A DNA stretch of 64,000 nucleotides from Clostridium cavendishii DSM 21758 (GTDB taxonomy: Bacteria; Bacillota; Clostridia; Clostridiales; Clostridiaceae), in NCBI RefSeq assembly GCF_900141845.1, contig NZ_FQZB01000012.1, positions 62,001 to 126,000 on the forward strand, written 5' to 3'. The position numbers were made by a program, and so were the translations under genes. Positions 1 to 7,547 of the stretch are shown piece by piece. Position 1 is the first letter of the stretch. The number at the start of each line of letters is the position of its first letter. The notes under the pieces were generated by a model. That model saw only the letters and a list, made by a program, of their open reading frames with translations, was not told where the DNA came from and made no database searches.

Positions 1-110
1 TCATCACCAATTTCATATATTTCTATAATAGTTATTGCATTCATGGAGTTCATTAAATTTTTGAAATATAATTGTTTCCTTTTATGTTCAATCAATTCTT
101 TTCTGTCCAT
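1..110 (-). CDS. Partial hypothetical protein (N-terminus only)
   Basis: The window opens inside a minus-strand gene whose ATG is at 108-110, with a good AGGAG ribosome binding site about 8 bases upstream. The 36 visible codons begin MDRKELIEHKRKQLYFK and are lysine-rich and probably helical. The gene continues beyond position 1, so its product cannot be identified. It reads in the same direction as the DUF2625 gene upstream, about 65 bases away, and the two may be co-transcribed. Confidence 0.5.
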   Translation of the reverse strand, partial: MDRKELIEHKRKQLYFKNLMNSMNAITIIEIYEIGD

Positions 111-175
111 AATTAATTACTCCTAATATTCATTTTGCAATAATAAAATCTTTTAATAACTTAGAATTTGAAAAT

Positions 176-763
176 TTATTTTTTATTGTTTACCTGTATT
201 AAAAAATCAAATTCCAATTTAATTATCTCACTCATAGGAATTTCTCTACGATGTCTACTTTCTAATGAATCAGCTTCCACCCATAAGAATGGATAAAAAC
301 TTATTCCATTATCATTACTTATTCTTTTCATATCATCTTTCCATGTGTTCCATCTATAATCCTTGTAATATGTATCAGTATCTCCATGAAATGCCCAATA
401 AAGAAACTCTGAAAAAGAAATATCCATAGACTCCCATTCCAAGCAGTCAGGTGAAAAATAACTAATGTTTCCATCATTAAGAATTGCAAATAGACCACCT
501 AAAACATCTTCTGCAAAAATAATATTGGAATATGGAAATAAATCATTTCTTTCATAAAAGTTCAATTCTCCAGATCCGTAAAATCTAATCCAGTTTTCAA
601 CTATAATTCCACCAGTTTTAAAAAGAATAGTTCCAAATAAACTTTCTTCATTTATTTGATATACTTTCTTAATACAATTCAATATTTTAATATCAATAGG
701 AAGAAATTTTATCTCTTTTTTAGAATTTTCAATACTCTCTAAAATCTTTTCATACCTATTCAT
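176..763 (-). CDS. DUF2625 family protein
   Basis: A 195-aa soluble protein with no signal peptide or membrane segment. The segments LFKTGGIIVENWIRFYGSG, GGLFAILNDGN, YFSPDCLEWESMD and FLYWAFHGD follow the pattern I recall for DUF2625, a family of about 200-220 residues of unknown function with a SUKH/SMI1-like look. Such proteins often occur singly in accessory regions, and some SUKH-like relatives act as immunity proteins. No toxin partner is visible here. The start ATG at 763 has a ribosome binding site (AGGAGAGATAA) just upstream. Family assignment is fairly sure; function is unknown. Confidence 0.7.
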   Translation of the reverse strand: MNRYEKILESIENSKKEIKFLPIDIKILNCIKKVYQINEESLFGTILFKTGGIIVENWIRFYGSGELNFYERNDLFPYSNIIFAEDVLGGLFAILNDGNISYFSPDCLEWESMDISFSEFLYWAFHGDTDTYYKDYRWNTWKDDMKRISNDNGISFYPFLWVEADSLESRHRREIPMSEIIKLEFDFLIQVNNKK

Positions 764-834
764 TTATCTCTCCTACAAATTACTATTTATTTTACTCAAC
801 ACTAAATTGAAATCTGTCCAATTCCGTATTATGT

Positions 835-1350
835 TCATAATATCTTCTTAACAGAGAATAGAAGATGAGGCATATCAATGCCACGGTAATGCTTGATAAA
901 CTTATCTACACAAGTCATTCCATTTCGTATTGCTACGTTTTGTGACGGTATATTTGTATCTCGAATAATAGAATATACTTCTTTAGCATCTAGCTTATCA
1001 AAGGCGTATTCCTTACAGGCAATTGCGGCCTCACTTGCATATCCGTGATGCCAGTGTTCTTTTTGAAAAAGATATCCGACTTCCAATACTTTATCGTTGT
1101 TGCAATCTTGCATTGACAACCCGCATTGTCCTATCATTATACCTGTTTCTTTCAAAACAACTGCCCATAGACCAAAGCCAAATTCTTTATAACGTTCAAT
1201 TTGTCTGTCAAGCCATCCTTGAACCTCATCAAAGCTAAATGCACCATCATAAGCATACATTACATCATCATCCTGTAAAATCTTACAAAGAGTCGGAAAA
1301 TCTGCTTGTGTCATTTCTCTTAAAACTAACCGCTGAGTTTCTAATACCAT
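835..1350 (-). CDS. GNAT family N-acetyltransferase (RimJ/RimL-like)
   Basis: A 171-aa protein with the complete GNAT acetyltransferase fold of the RimJ/RimL ribosomal-protein/small-molecule type. It opens with LETQRLVLREMTQADF, the usual first strand and helix. The acetyl-CoA-binding region is VGYLFQKEHWHHGYASEAA near residues 92-110, where the HHGYASEA stretch corresponds to the R/Q-x-x-G-x-G/A loop. NVAIRNGM near 138-145 is the typical C-terminal strand/helix (NxxSxxVxEKxGF in relatives). It would transfer an acetyl group from acetyl-CoA to an unknown amine. AGGAGG precedes the ATG at 1350. The spacer 1351-1526 shows nothing further. Confidence 0.85.
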   Translation of the reverse strand: MVLETQRLVLREMTQADFPTLCKILQDDDVMYAYDGAFSFDEVQGWLDRQIERYKEFGFGLWAVVLKETGIMIGQCGLSMQDCNNDKVLEVGYLFQKEHWHHGYASEAAIACKEYAFDKLDAKEVYSIIRDTNIPSQNVAIRNGMTCVDKFIKHYRGIDMPHLLFSVKKIL

Positions 1351-1526
1351 GCTATTACCTCCTATAAATTAGGTTAAAATCTGCAATACAAATTACTATT
1401 TCTCTAAATATCATATAAATTATCCTTATTTTGAACTTCTAATTTGCAAGGTCGTGCATATTGTATTTTCACGATATTTACAACCTATAAGAATATTGAG
1501 ATATTAATACGAAGTAAAGATTATTC

Positions 1527-2006
1527 TCATCTTTTGTATCCATAAATTATTATATTTTTACCATTTAATTCATAAGGTATGTTGTTTCTTTCTAAAATTT
1601 CTAAAACTTCTTTTGTTTCATCTATTAACTCGTCCTCAATTAACTTACCTCTATGTTTGTAATAGTAAGGTGCTATTTCCATCCATTCAATCCAAAAACA
1701 TGGATACAATAACTCTAAAGCCCAATCACCCCAATATGTAGGTTTTGATGTCATTTGAGGATTACTATTTGATAAAATATCCTTTACAAAATATGCTGGT
1801 GGAAATTTCAAATCATGTATATCATTTATAAGTTCTTTCCACTTTGTATTATTCATTATGGAAAAATATCCATTATTCTCAACATACTCTTTAACTTTAC
1901 GTTTTTGTTTTTCCATTTGTTTAATGACTTCATCACTTGTAGTGTCCAGTAGATCCAGTTGTTTCAACGAATGTATCTCCTTCATAATAGGTACCCTCAT
2001 TATCAT
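1527..2006 (-). CDS. DUF6678-like protein with a hybrid 5' end
   Basis: The body of this 159-aa reading frame (MNNTKWKELINDIHDLKFPP, then WGDWALELLYPCFWIEWMEI and a C-terminal YGY) resembles the DUF6678 family as I remember it. These are small proteins often seen singly or as immunity-like genes. The first 21 codons (1944-2006) do not belong to it. They lie in a 204-bp duplicate of the flavoprotein gene at 4623-5900, read in a different frame. The native start was therefore probably lost or lies further in, for example Met31 at 1916. Whether a full functional protein is made is uncertain. The family name is moderately supported. Confidence 0.5.
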   Translation of the reverse strand: MIMRVPIMKEIHSLKQLDLLDTTSDEVIKQMEKQKRKVKEYVENNGYFSIMNNTKWKELINDIHDLKFPPAYFVKDILSNSNPQMTSKPTYWGDWALELLYPCFWIEWMEIAPYYYKHRGKLIEDELIDETKEVLEILERNNIPYELNGKNIIIYGYKR

Positions 2007-2147
2007 AAATGCCTAAAATTTTCTTGTCATTAATCTCTATATCTGTGATTCTAGTAACCATGTGAGTCTTAATCTTTAGCTCTTTTAGTTTTCTAGAAAC
2101 TTCACCTTCAATTTTATTAACATCATAAAGAGATGCATGTACACGCC
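1944..2147 (-). pseudogene. 204-bp duplicated fragment of the FAD oxidoreductase gene
   Basis: This stretch matches 5453-5656 in the same orientation with a constant offset of 3509 and about five mismatches (roughly 97-98 percent identity). It corresponds to about residues 82-149 of the intact FAD-dependent oxidoreductase. Its left edge runs into the DUF6678-like gene and its right edge into the HTH gene at 2137-2607, so both flanks are foreign. It has no start codon or cofactor-binding N-terminus and cannot make a working enzyme. The high identity points to a recent duplication or recombination rather than an old paralogue. Confidence 0.9.
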
Positions 2148-2607
2148 TTACAGTATTGCAACAAAATTGAATAATTTAACATTTACTATAAATACTATAG
2201 AACAATACACATTATCAGAATATGATACATTTGGGCAAAGGTTGAGAAAGTTACGAAAGATTAATACTCTTACAGCTAATAAGTTGGCTATTAAAATAGG
2301 ATTTACTACATCAGGAATATTAAATATGGAACATGATAAAGCATTCCCCTCTCCTAATGCATTTATTAAGTTATTAGGTATTTTAGGAAATGAATTGATT
2401 CTAGATAATTATACTAAATATCTTGTTTCTAATTCAAACGATATTATTAAAAAATGGAGAAAAGACAATACTATAAATGTAAAAGATGCTGCAAAGTATT
2501 TTAATATTGGAGAAAATACTTATAGACGATTAGAAAAAACTACATTAGTGACTAAACAATTATTTAATAAACTAGAAAACAAAATAAAAAAACTTAAGTT
2601 TTTTTAG
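2137..2607 (+). CDS. HTH (XRE-like) DNA-binding protein, possibly 5'-altered
   Basis: A 156-aa basic protein. Residues about 30-85 (FGQRLRKLRKINTLTANKLA, then IGFTTSGILNMEHDKAFPSP) form an XRE-type helix-turn-helix. A second helix-turn-helix-like segment follows at about 110-140 (NVKDAAKYFNIGENTYRRLE). The organisation parallels the HTH pseudogene at 6878-7216, including a short strand-rich head before the HTH. The first ATG (2137) lies within the duplicated flavoprotein fragment and lacks a ribosome binding site. A TTG at 2167 is an alternative start. The gene abuts a recombination junction at 2147, so its native 5' end may be missing. It is likely a mobile-element regulator. Confidence 0.6.
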   Translation: MYTPYSIATKLNNLTFTINTIEQYTLSEYDTFGQRLRKLRKINTLTANKLAIKIGFTTSGILNMEHDKAFPSPNAFIKLLGILGNELILDNYTKYLVSNSNDIIKKWRKDNTINVKDAAKYFNIGENTYRRLEKTTLVTKQLFNKLENKIKKLKFF

Positions 2608-2845
2608 TCCAATTGTTCTTTTAATTTAATTTACTTTATTTCAATGTAGGGCGTATTTATTATAATAAGACAAAACAAACCCAAAATTTATACCTCATTT
2701 ATAATAAATGGTATATAGTTTATTTTAAGATTTAATTAAAATAACTATATACCATATCTTTATATTTTTTATGTATTATATATTTTATATCGAACTAATT
2801 ATATTCTTATTATAAATCAATTTTTAGCTTTATTATATAATTTTA

Positions 2846-3853
2846 TTAATGGCACACTCTGCCTTCTCTTCTACCATGAATTATATAATGATCATAATAT
2901 TTTTTGTAATTTTTCCCAAACGCATCTTTTATATCTGAATTTCTCTGTGCATAAATTCCAGGATTGAATTCTTCAGAAGCTACTCTACCTTCATTCATTC
3001 CATATTTCATAAAATGAGTTAATATACCTAAATTTGAACCTAATGCTTTTACATCAGAATTTGCCTGCTTATAATAAATCATATTAAATACTGGAGATAA
3101 TACTCTATCTTCCTTATATCCATATTTTTCAAAATGTATATATGCACCTTCATAAGTATTTCCAACAGCATCTTTAACATCACTATTATTTGCTAAATAA
3201 TAACCTGGATCAAATATAGCTGACGGACTTCTTCCTTCTTTCTTACCGTGTTCTTGCCAATGTTGATATAATTTATCATAATCATATCCATAAATATCTC
3301 TTACATCTGTATTAGCATCTGCATAGAAATTTGCATCAAAAATTATTCTATCAATTTCTTCATATGGATTAACTGGAACTGGTGGCGTAACTGGTGTATC
3401 TTTAATTATTCTTCTAGCTGTTACATAATTGTATATAGGTCCTATTTTTACACCGTCTTTTGGATTCGCAGCATGAATGATATTACCATTCCCAACATAT
3501 ATTCCAACATGTCCATAATTTTCTTCTATTACAATATCACCAGGTTTTAAATCTGATATATTTGAAACAACTTGTCCATAATTATGTATTGAATCACCTT
3601 CATATCCAATATAAGAAGGAAGATTAATATCAAACTGTTTAAATACATATGAAACAAATCCTGAACAATCAAATGAATTTGGTCCTTTTCCTCCCCAGCG
3701 ATAAGGTTTTCCTAAATGTTTTTTTGCCTCAGCAATTATATCAGAAGTAGTCGTAGCTGCAAATGCTTGTCTTGAAAAACAAGGCATAATTATAGTGGAT
3801 AACATCATTATAGTAAATATTATTATTTTTATATTTATTCTTTTTCTTTTCAT
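2846..3853 (-). CDS. Secreted NlpC/P60 (C40) peptidoglycan endopeptidase with four C-terminal repeats
   Basis: A 335-aa exported cell-wall hydrolase. Residues 1-32 are a classical signal peptide (KRKR head, hydrophobic core, cleavage near AFA). Residues about 35-155 are an NlpC/P60 domain with catalytic Cys63 in FDCSGF, His115 in GHVGIYVG and a third polar residue near His127. It should cut gamma-D-Glu-diamino acid bonds in stem peptides. After a proline linker come four repeats of about 43 residues (pattern F-[DN]-x-x-x-Y, N-x-D-[VL]-K, H-x-x-x-x-G, E-G-R), probably surface or wall binding. The 5' end, promoter and upstream hairpin are near-duplicates of those of the gene at 10701-11726. GGGGGAC precedes the ATG. 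Confidence 0.9.
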   Translation of the reverse strand: MKRKRINIKIIIFTIMMLSTIIMPCFSRQAFAATTTSDIIAEAKKHLGKPYRWGGKGPNSFDCSGFVSYVFKQFDINLPSYIGYEGDSIHNYGQVVSNISDLKPGDIVIEENYGHVGIYVGNGNIIHAANPKDGVKIGPIYNYVTARRIIKDTPVTPPVPVNPYEEIDRIIFDANFYADANTDVRDIYGYDYDKLYQHWQEHGKKEGRSPSAIFDPGYYLANNSDVKDAVGNTYEGAYIHFEKYGYKEDRVLSPVFNMIYYKQANSDVKALGSNLGILTHFMKYGMNEGRVASEEFNPGIYAQRNSDIKDAFGKNYKKYYDHYIIHGRREGRVCH

Positions 3854-3906
3854 ATGTCCCCCTTAATTCAAAAAATTAGTCCAAAATATAAAAAAATACA
3901 ATACAT

Positions 3907-3935
3907 ATAATAACATATTAAGTGTTTAAATGCAA
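3907..3935 (-). promoter_or_regulatory. Sigma-A-type promoter of the NlpC/P60 gene
   Basis: On the minus strand TTGCAT (3930-3935) is followed after exactly 17 bases by TATTAT (3907-3912), about 55 bases before the start codon. The same arrangement, including the spacer, is conserved in front of the paralogue (11778-11806), which supports its use. Confidence 0.7.
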
Positions 3936-4003
3936 TATTTTTACATTTTTCGCAATTATTCAAATAATTGTATTTTTTATTTTCAAGGTTATAATAAACA
4001 TAA

Positions 4004-4050
4004 AAGTTTTACACTTCATTCTTGTATCTATAGAATAAAGAGTAAAACTT
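4004..4050. terminator. Conserved 18-bp inverted repeat upstream of the NlpC/P60 promoter
   Basis: The arms AAGTTTTACACTTCATTC and GAATAAAGAGTAAAACTT pair with two mismatches around an 11-base loop, and both outer flanks are T-rich. It sits just after the stop of the gene remnant at 4065-4196 on the minus strand and most likely terminates that former gene. The same structure recurs at 11873-11919. Confidence 0.6.
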
Positions 4051-4064
4051 CTATTTTGTTCCTA

Positions 4065-4196
4065 TTATTGTTTAATTGGTTTTGGTAACCTAGAAATGAA
4101 ACTAGCATACCCACCAGAATAATAAATTAAATTTAATGAATTGAATTTATATTCAAAGTCTGGCAATTTAAATACTTGTATGAATTGATGGGTATT
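4065..4196 (-). pseudogene. C-terminal remnant of a lost gene
   Basis: An open frame of 43 codons without a start codon ends in the stop at 4065-4067. Its translation has coding character (FKLPDFEYKFNSLNLIYYSG, then SRLPKPIKQ). The same last residues (TKPIKQE and a stop) occur at the equivalent place upstream of the second NlpC/P60 gene near 11940-11960, so a common upstream gene existed before the duplication. I do not recognise the family. The rest of 4200-4535 shows no open frame or element that I can name. Confidence 0.4.
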
Positions 4197-4535
4197 TCAA
4201 TAATTTTGAGATCGAATAAGGTTAATAACGGTGCTGTTATTCATTAAGAGCAATGAGTACATTATACTACTAATATCTGTTTCGTAACAAGCTTAATAAT
4301 TATAAATATTACAATCTCTATGTTTAGACATGATAATTGTTGAGAGACTTCACCTCACAAATCATTCTTTAGACAATTCAAAGATTAAACTAATTTAAAT
4401 AATTATTAGACTTTTTAAAAGTTAGTTAAATGAATAGATACATATATGGATTATCATAATAATTACAGATACCAATGGAACTAAAAAAAGACTTCTGATA
4501 TTTTATATAATAAATTGATTTAACATAAAATATAT

Positions 4536-4573
4536 AAAGTTTGCTATTTATATCATAATAAATAACAAACTTT
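4536..4573 (-). terminator. Terminator of the flavoprotein operon
   Basis: An inverted repeat with arms AAAGTTTG and CAAACTTT, extended by TATTTA/TAAATA, lies about 50 bases beyond the stop of the FAD oxidoreductase and is followed on the minus strand by a T-rich stretch. Confidence 0.6.
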
Positions 4574-4622
4574 ATAACTTAATTATTTTTTATTTTACTT
4601 TTATATAAACCAATTATTATTT

Positions 4623-5900
4623 TTATATTAATGCAATATTAAATATATTATCAAGATTCAACTGATTTATTCTTTTATTTATTTCTTCTATATCCACAGT
4701 ATACAAATTCTTCTCTTTCATTCTCTTGAAATACTCAGAACCTGCAAAAGTATACCTAGTTTTCCTACCTTCTCTTGATCCAACTTTTTCATTAGCATAC
4801 CCGATAATATCTCCAACAGCTATGGATCTTGGAAGTATTAAAGATGGCATTCCAAGCCCTTGTCTTACAGCATTATAACCAGCTAAAGTACCTGTACAGA
4901 TAGCTTCTGTATGACCTACAAAAAGCCCTGCTTTTTCTCCAGCGCAAAAGAGATTTTTAACTTCCTCTACTTTCATGTCATCAGTCCTTGGAGCTACTGA
5001 TAGGTATCTTATAGAATTTCCTTTTCCACCAGCATAAGGATCTACATACTTAGCATTCTCTAACCCTTTAATCTTTCTAAGTTTTTCTAAAGGATAATAA
5101 GTTGTCATTAATTTTGCATGCCCAGTATCTAAAAGTATTAAATTTTCTGCAAATTCATTTAAAGCATATTGTTGACACACCTTAGTTGCTAGCTTATCAT
5201 AGTTTACATCTTCCTTCGGCAATTTTAAAATTACAACACCTTTTTCATCTAATTCTTTAACTATTTCATAGGAAAGACTTTCCTTGGCTAATTTACAAGA
5301 ACCACTAAATGCACCTAGTTCATCACCATTTCTTTCACCTTGGATGTCTGCCACTCCAGCCCTTTCACTTATAGATATTCTTGGACCAAAAGATGGACAT
5401 CTAAGTATGCACATAGAACATCCATTACCATACCTTAAGCAATTTCCCATAGGTCCAGTAGATCCAGTTGTTTCAACGAATGTATCTCCTTCATAATAGG
5501 TACCCTCATTATCATAAATGCCTAAAATCTTCTTGTCATTAATCTCTATGTCTGTGATTCTAGTAACCATGTGAGTCTTAATCTTTAGCTCTTTTAGTTT
5601 TCTAGAAACTTCACCTTCAATCTTATTAACATCATAAAGAGATGCATGTTCATGCCCTGGAAAACTTATATTTTTATGACGACTTAAATTATCACATATA
5701 TTAAAAAGCTCAGGAGCTCCCATGGCTATCATTTCCTCAGCTGCAGTAAAACGACCATTATTCCTCATTATGCCACCAACATTTCCAAGACCTAGAAGCA
5801 AATCTGTTTTTTCAAAAATTTCTACATCAGCACCAACTTTTTTTGCTGCTATGGCAGCTGCAACACCAGACCAACCTCCACCTATAACTAATACCTTCAT
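4623..5900 (-). CDS. FAD-dependent oxidoreductase, second gene of the split flavoprotein operon
   Basis: A 425-aa flavoprotein. The N-terminal Rossmann motif GGGWSGVAAAIAAKKVGADV, followed by a Glu (EIFEK), binds the ADP part of FAD. Cysteines near 154-168 (NCLRYGNGCSMCILRCPS) may hold a redox or Fe-S centre. The second FAD segment is NLFCAGEKAGLFVGHTEA followed by GTLAGYNAVR, as in GidA-like and succinate-dehydrogenase-like flavoproteins. The physiological substrate is unknown. Its ATG overlaps the TGA of the upstream sulfide/dihydroorotate-dehydrogenase-like gene by four bases, so the two were translationally coupled. Because that upstream gene is interrupted by the mobile element, transcription from the native promoter at about 15,320 cannot reach this gene while the element is integrated. 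Confidence 0.8.
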   Translation of the reverse strand: MKVLVIGGGWSGVAAAIAAKKVGADVEIFEKTDLLLGLGNVGGIMRNNGRFTAAEEMIAMGAPELFNICDNLSRHKNISFPGHEHASLYDVNKIEGEVSRKLKELKIKTHMVTRITDIEINDKKILGIYDNEGTYYEGDTFVETTGSTGPMGNCLRYGNGCSMCILRCPSFGPRISISERAGVADIQGERNGDELGAFSGSCKLAKESLSYEIVKELDEKGVVILKLPKEDVNYDKLATKVCQQYALNEFAENLILLDTGHAKLMTTYYPLEKLRKIKGLENAKYVDPYAGGKGNSIRYLSVAPRTDDMKVEEVKNLFCAGEKAGLFVGHTEAICTGTLAGYNAVRQGLGMPSLILPRSIAVGDIIGYANEKVGSREGRKTRYTFAGSEYFKRMKEKNLYTVDIEEINKRINQLNLDNIFNIALI

Positions 5901-6844
5901 ATAAATCTTCTCCCTTCAAAGATATTTCTGGGATCTGCTTGGACTTTGCATAATCTTTTAACCTTATGTCCTGCAAATCTAGCAGTACAGCTTCCACAAA
6001 CCCCTTCTCCACAACACATTTTTGCATTATTACAGCAAGATACCTTAACATGTTTATTCCCTGTTGAATCCAAAAAATCTAAAAGCTTATAAGTTAAAAT
6101 ATCAGCACCTGCTGAATGAATTAATTGTAGATTTTCATCTTTTATTTTTCTTAAAATTAGCTCTTTTATCTCATCTGTAAGCTTTCCTTTATTAAGTAAA
6201 CTCATTTCCTCATAAACTGGAGTGTACTTATCAATTAAAAATTTTGCTGGTATATCAGTATATGGCTCTCTATCTAAAATTACATCAACTTTGTTATTCT
6301 CATTCTTAAGCCTTCTTATAACAGGTAACATTGGTGCAACACCAATTCCCCTCGCAAGTACTAAACAACTTTGATTCCTCATTGAATTAATATTCTTAAG
6401 TCCAAAAACTCCATTCCAATAAGGACCTCTTATTACAATACCTAAACCTTTTTTTAAATTCAAAAGCTTTTTAGTCTTTATTCCTCTAATCTCTATTAAA
6501 AGGCTTATAGCATTATTATCAACATCTGCTTCCATTATTGAGATAGGAACATCAAAATAAAAATTTTCATCTGATCTTATAAAAACATAACTACCTGGAT
6601 GTACTAAATCTAATGTTAGTTTATGTGGTGCAATGAATTTTATATATATCACATTGTCATCATAACTAATAACTTCATCAACTTCACAAACATAAGTCTT
6701 TCTACTAGGCTTTGCTACATTTCCATTATTTTTAAGCTCTTGATATATACAAACACCTTTCCAATTTACACAATCACAAAAATTCTTACCTTGGCATTGT
6801 GAACAAAGTATACATTCATTAGCTTCTGCTAGATGACAAGGACA
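5897..6844 (-). pseudogene. 3' part of a split sulfide/dihydroorotate-dehydrogenase-like FAD/NAD-binding protein gene
   Basis: The frame stays open from the stop at 5897 up to and beyond 6841 and encodes a Cys-rich N-terminal region (CPCHLAEANECILCSQCQGK, then FCDCVNWKGVC). A ferredoxin-reductase-like FAD domain (HPGSYVFIRSDE), an NAD domain (LVLARGIGVAPMLPVIRRL) and a C-terminal Fe-S-type cysteine cluster (CCNNAKMCCGEGVCGSCTAR) follow. No ATG, GTG or TTG exists in frame before GTG at 6652, which would discard the first cysteines. The missing start codon and 16 codons lie at 15268-15315, on the far side of the integrated element. Joined, they give a 330-aa protein. A shortened 251-aa product from GTG 6652 is possible but would lack the N-terminal cluster. 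Confidence 0.85.
6842..6844. other. Left attachment site core (attL)
   Basis: Host sequence TAGATGACAAGG is followed by the shared ACA and then element sequence AGATTTAGCTAT. The attR core at 15268-15270 has the same ACA. A core this short is normal for serine recombinases, whose crossover dinucleotide is 2 bp. The exact crossover within ACA cannot be fixed. Confidence 0.65.
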
Positions 6845-6877
6845 AGATTTAGCTATAAAAGAGCGATAAATTGGAAT

Positions 6878-7216
6878 ATGCTTGTTATAAATGTTAAAGA
6901 GTATGAAAATTATAAGTTAACTGAAGAATTTAAGCCTATAACAACTGGAGATTGGATTAAGTACTATAGGTTAAAAAATGGATGATCACAAATGACATTA
7001 GCAAAAAAACTTGGATTAAGTGAAAAACAAGGCAAATATATAATTAAAGATTATGAAACAAGAGGTGTGTATACTTCTAGAGAGTTATCAATTAAACTTG
7101 CTAAAATATTTGAAATAGAAAGTAAATATTTCTCTGATGATTACTTTGAATTTATAGATAAAGCATCAACACTACTTAAAAATTCAGATAAAAATTTAAA
7201 AGAAATTTTAAGATAA
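6878..7216 (+). pseudogene. HTH regulator pseudogene with an in-frame TGA
   Basis: Translation from ATG 6878 gives MLVINVKEYENYKLTEEFKP, then TTGDWIKYYRLKNG, a TGA at 6983-6985 (codon 36) and, in the same frame, SQMTLAKKLGLSEKQGKYII to a stop at 7216. The stop falls in the middle of the first helices of an XRE-type HTH, where relatives have a sense codon such as Trp, Leu or Met before SQ. The downstream ATG (6992) would only make a truncated protein without a complete HTH. The gene begins 34 bases inside the left end of the element. Its layout parallels the HTH gene at 2137-2607. It is probably the former element regulator, now inactive. Confidence 0.75.
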
Positions 7217-7311
7217 TATAATAATTTAAACTTCACCATTTTTTGCGTAGAGTTATAATAAACTTATATAGTTTTAGAATAAGGTTATATCATATTCTTT
7301 GAATTGTGAAC

Positions 7312-7353
7312 AAAAAACACCGTAAAATTTCGATACAATAATACGATGTTTTA
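7312..7353 (-). terminator. Terminator of the SIR2-glycosyltransferase gene
   Basis: On the minus strand AAAACATCGTA pairs with TTACGGTGTTTT (one mismatch) and the 3' arm runs into TTTTTT. It lies about 195 bases beyond the stop. The remaining bases of the 7217-7547 spacer show no other feature. Confidence 0.5.
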
Positions 7354-7547
7354 AATAATTATTCAGTTTCTATTGTTGTAACGTTAATAAGAATAATCTT
7401 TTAATTAACTAATCTAGAAATTTTGAATCTATACATTTTTCTATATCCTGTATTTTGAAACATGAAAAGGAAAAATGTTTGAATTTCCAATTATTCCTTC
7501 ATTTAATTACATAAAATTATCTACATTCTTCAAAATTATAATTCAAA

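Noticed and set aside
4200..4535. Possible RNA gene or regulatory RNA in a long AT-rich spacer
   Set aside because: No stable stem, promoter-terminator pair or known motif could be recognised; more likely decayed coding sequence.
5827..6051. 74-aa minus-strand frame overlapping the flavoprotein genes
   Set aside because: Different frame through two clearly coding genes; a shadow.
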